From positions 1 through 64,000 of the forward strand of contig CAZVJA010000002.1 in assembly GCA_964626885.1 (NCBI GenBank): 64,000 nt of DNA. Reading direction: 5' to 3'. The translations under genes were made by a program, and so were the position numbers. The stretch comes from CAZVJA01 sp964626885. GTDB taxonomy: Bacteria; Planctomycetota; Planctomycetia; Planctomycetales; Planctomycetaceae. This document shows, one piece after another, positions 63,101-64,000 of this stretch. The notes under the pieces are model-generated. The model ran no database searches. It was not told the DNA's origin and was given only the letters and a program-made list of their open reading frames with translations. Position 1 is the first letter of the stretch. Each line of letters starts with the position of its first letter.

Positions 63101-64000
63101 ATGTCGATGATTCTCGCGGGACAAGCCGCTACCGGCTCGCCACCTCCCGATGTTCCGGCACCACGTCAGCCAAGTTTCTGGTTGCGACTACTTGCGTCTA
63201 CGATGCGTCGTTTCCCGACCGACATTCGTCGCGTCGACATGGTTTGGCATGCGCTTTACCGTCGCATGGGAGGCGGGCCTTACACCGAAAATCCGGAAGT
63301 CGATTGCCGCTGGCCCGCCGGTTTGCAACCGGGGGTACGCGGTAAGCTTCACGGGCAAATAATGTTTCTGAACCTGCAGGATTGGTCTGATCGGCGAGCG
63401 TACTTCAGCGGCCGATATTACCAGCAGGAAATCGACCGCTTGTTGCTGAGCCTGTTGCAGCCGGGAGACCAGTATCTGGACATTGGAGCCAACATCGGCA
63501 TGACGACATTGGCCGCCGCCAGCCGCATCGGGCCGACGGGGCGCGGCTTCGCATTCGAACCAAATCCCGTCGTGTTTGCCAGACTTGCTCGCCACATCGA
63601 GACGAATCGGTTGTCGAATATTGAGGCTGTACCGGCGGCTCTCTCGAATTGCCAGGGGACTGCCAAGCTATTTCTCTCCGGATCTCACACGGGGTTGAGT
63701 TCACTTTCTCAACGCGCGGAAGGAAATACTGGCTCTGTGGAAGTAACAACGTATCTGGGGGATGATTTCGCTGACCGACTCGATCCGAAGGTACCGACGA
63801 TTCTGAAGATCGACGTCGAAGGATTCGAAGTGCAGGCCTTCGAGGGAATGCCGCGCATCCTTTCGCTTCCAGAAGTATGCATCATCGCGGAAGTCTCCGA
63901 CCAGATGCTGCGCGACGCAGGACGCTCGCGAAAGATCCTGCACGATCATTTGCAGGCGAATGGATATCAGCCCTATACCATCGAATTGGTGACCGGACGG
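63101..64000 (+). CDS. FkbM family methyltransferase, C-terminus cut by window edge
   Basis: At least 300 codons of an FkbM-type SAM-dependent methyltransferase. The SAM motif is YLDIGANIGMTTLAA; acidic motif GFAFEPNP and the late motif ILKIDVEGFEVQAFEGM are typical. The frame reads from ATG 63101 (MSMILAGQAATG) to the edge without a stop; GTG 63086 and ATG 63203 are in-frame alternatives. FkbM members methylate hydroxyls of sugars or polyketides. With the flippase and sulfotransferase nearby, methylation of a surface glycan is likely. A shorter overlapping frame from 63049 is a shadow. Confidence 0.88.
   Translation, partial: MSMILAGQAATGSPPPDVPAPRQPSFWLRLLASTMRRFPTDIRRVDMVWHALYRRMGGGPYTENPEVDCRWPAGLQPGVRGKLHGQIMFLNLQDWSDRRAYFSGRYYQQEIDRLLLSLLQPGDQYLDIGANIGMTTLAAASRIGPTGRGFAFEPNPVVFARLARHIETNRLSNIEAVPAALSNCQGTAKLFLSGSHTGLSSLSQRAEGNTGSVEVTTYLGDDFADRLDPKVPTILKIDVEGFEVQAFEGMPRILSLPEVCIIAEVSDQMLRDAGRSRKILHDHLQANGYQPYTIELVTGR

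Noticed and set aside
63049..63345. A 98-codon plus-strand frame before the methyltransferase
   Set aside because: It overlaps the FkbM frame in another phase; the FkbM frame carries the SAM motifs.
1..64000. CRISPR array, rRNA operon or prophage
   Set aside because: No regularly spaced repeats, no rRNA sequence and no phage structural, integrase or terminase genes were seen.

Overview
The window reads as a planctomycete chromosome fragment, most likely Planctomycetales. Two proteins carry the DUF1549/DUF1553 (planctomycete cytochrome, PSD1) architecture. Around them are a DUF1501 protein, a DUF1559 pseudopilin, tandem DUF1080 domains, a sulfatase, large membrane proteins with a VWA partner, and long extracytoplasmic enzymes, a combination typical of that phylum. 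GC is high in coding regions, so many long antisense reading frames are shadows. Both edges cut genes: an M17 leucyl aminopeptidase on the left and an FkbM methyltransferase on the right. A run of exactly 100 N (21996-22095) marks an assembly gap inside the DUF1559 gene.

Layout. 1-7.7 kb: pepA, a [2Fe-2S] ferredoxin, a cytochrome/WD40 protein, a DUF1549/DUF1553 protein and a tandem DUF1080 protein. 7.98-9.65 kb: a small acidic protein, then a non-coding stretch with clustered inverted repeats, a low-GC orphan gene and a 157-bp element bounded by inverted repeats. 9.7-11.2 kb: a dicarboxylate/amino-acid:cation symporter. 11.6-18.9 kb: a plus-strand catabolic-type cluster of sulfatase, DUF1549/DUF1553 protein, DUF1501 protein and an esterase-Kelch fusion. 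19.0-21.5 kb: a SUMF1-like protein and an SGNH hydrolase with a TPR-like stretch.

21.7-30.2 kb is the most distinctive region: one minus-strand array of ten genes. It starts with an ECF sigma factor and an overlapping single-pass membrane protein, followed by a GspE-type ATPase, three different GspF-type platform proteins, pseudopilins resembling GspI, GspJ and GspK, and the DUF1559 pseudopilin. No secretin, GspC/L/M or prepilin peptidase is present here. A 40-bp block identical to one near 6.4 kb lies in a repeat element between the second and third platform genes.

30.4-41 kb: aldehyde dehydrogenase, a YdeP/FdhF-type molybdopterin oxidoreductase, a thioredoxin-like/sialidase fusion, a DUF5010-like glycosidase, an unassigned protein, a penicillin-acylase-family protein and tRNA-Gln(CUG). 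41-49 kb: a sugar epimerase/isomerase-like TIM barrel, a Ser/Thr kinase with an N-terminal membrane domain, tRNA-Val(GAC), an AsmA-like membrane protein coupled to an alpha/beta hydrolase, and an HtrA protease paired with a DksA/TraR zinc-finger protein. 49.8-59.1 kb: an LptF/LptG permease, a second ECF sigma factor, a small protein, and a three-gene set of Q-rich protein, 1223-aa coiled-coil membrane protein and VWA membrane protein. 59.3-64 kb: sulfotransferase, 2OG-Fe(II) oxygenase, MOP flippase and FkbM methyltransferase, probably a surface glycan locus.

All function calls come from reading motifs and architecture; no database search was run. Start codons were chosen from ribosome-binding sites, overlaps and signal peptides, and the uncertain ones are stated.
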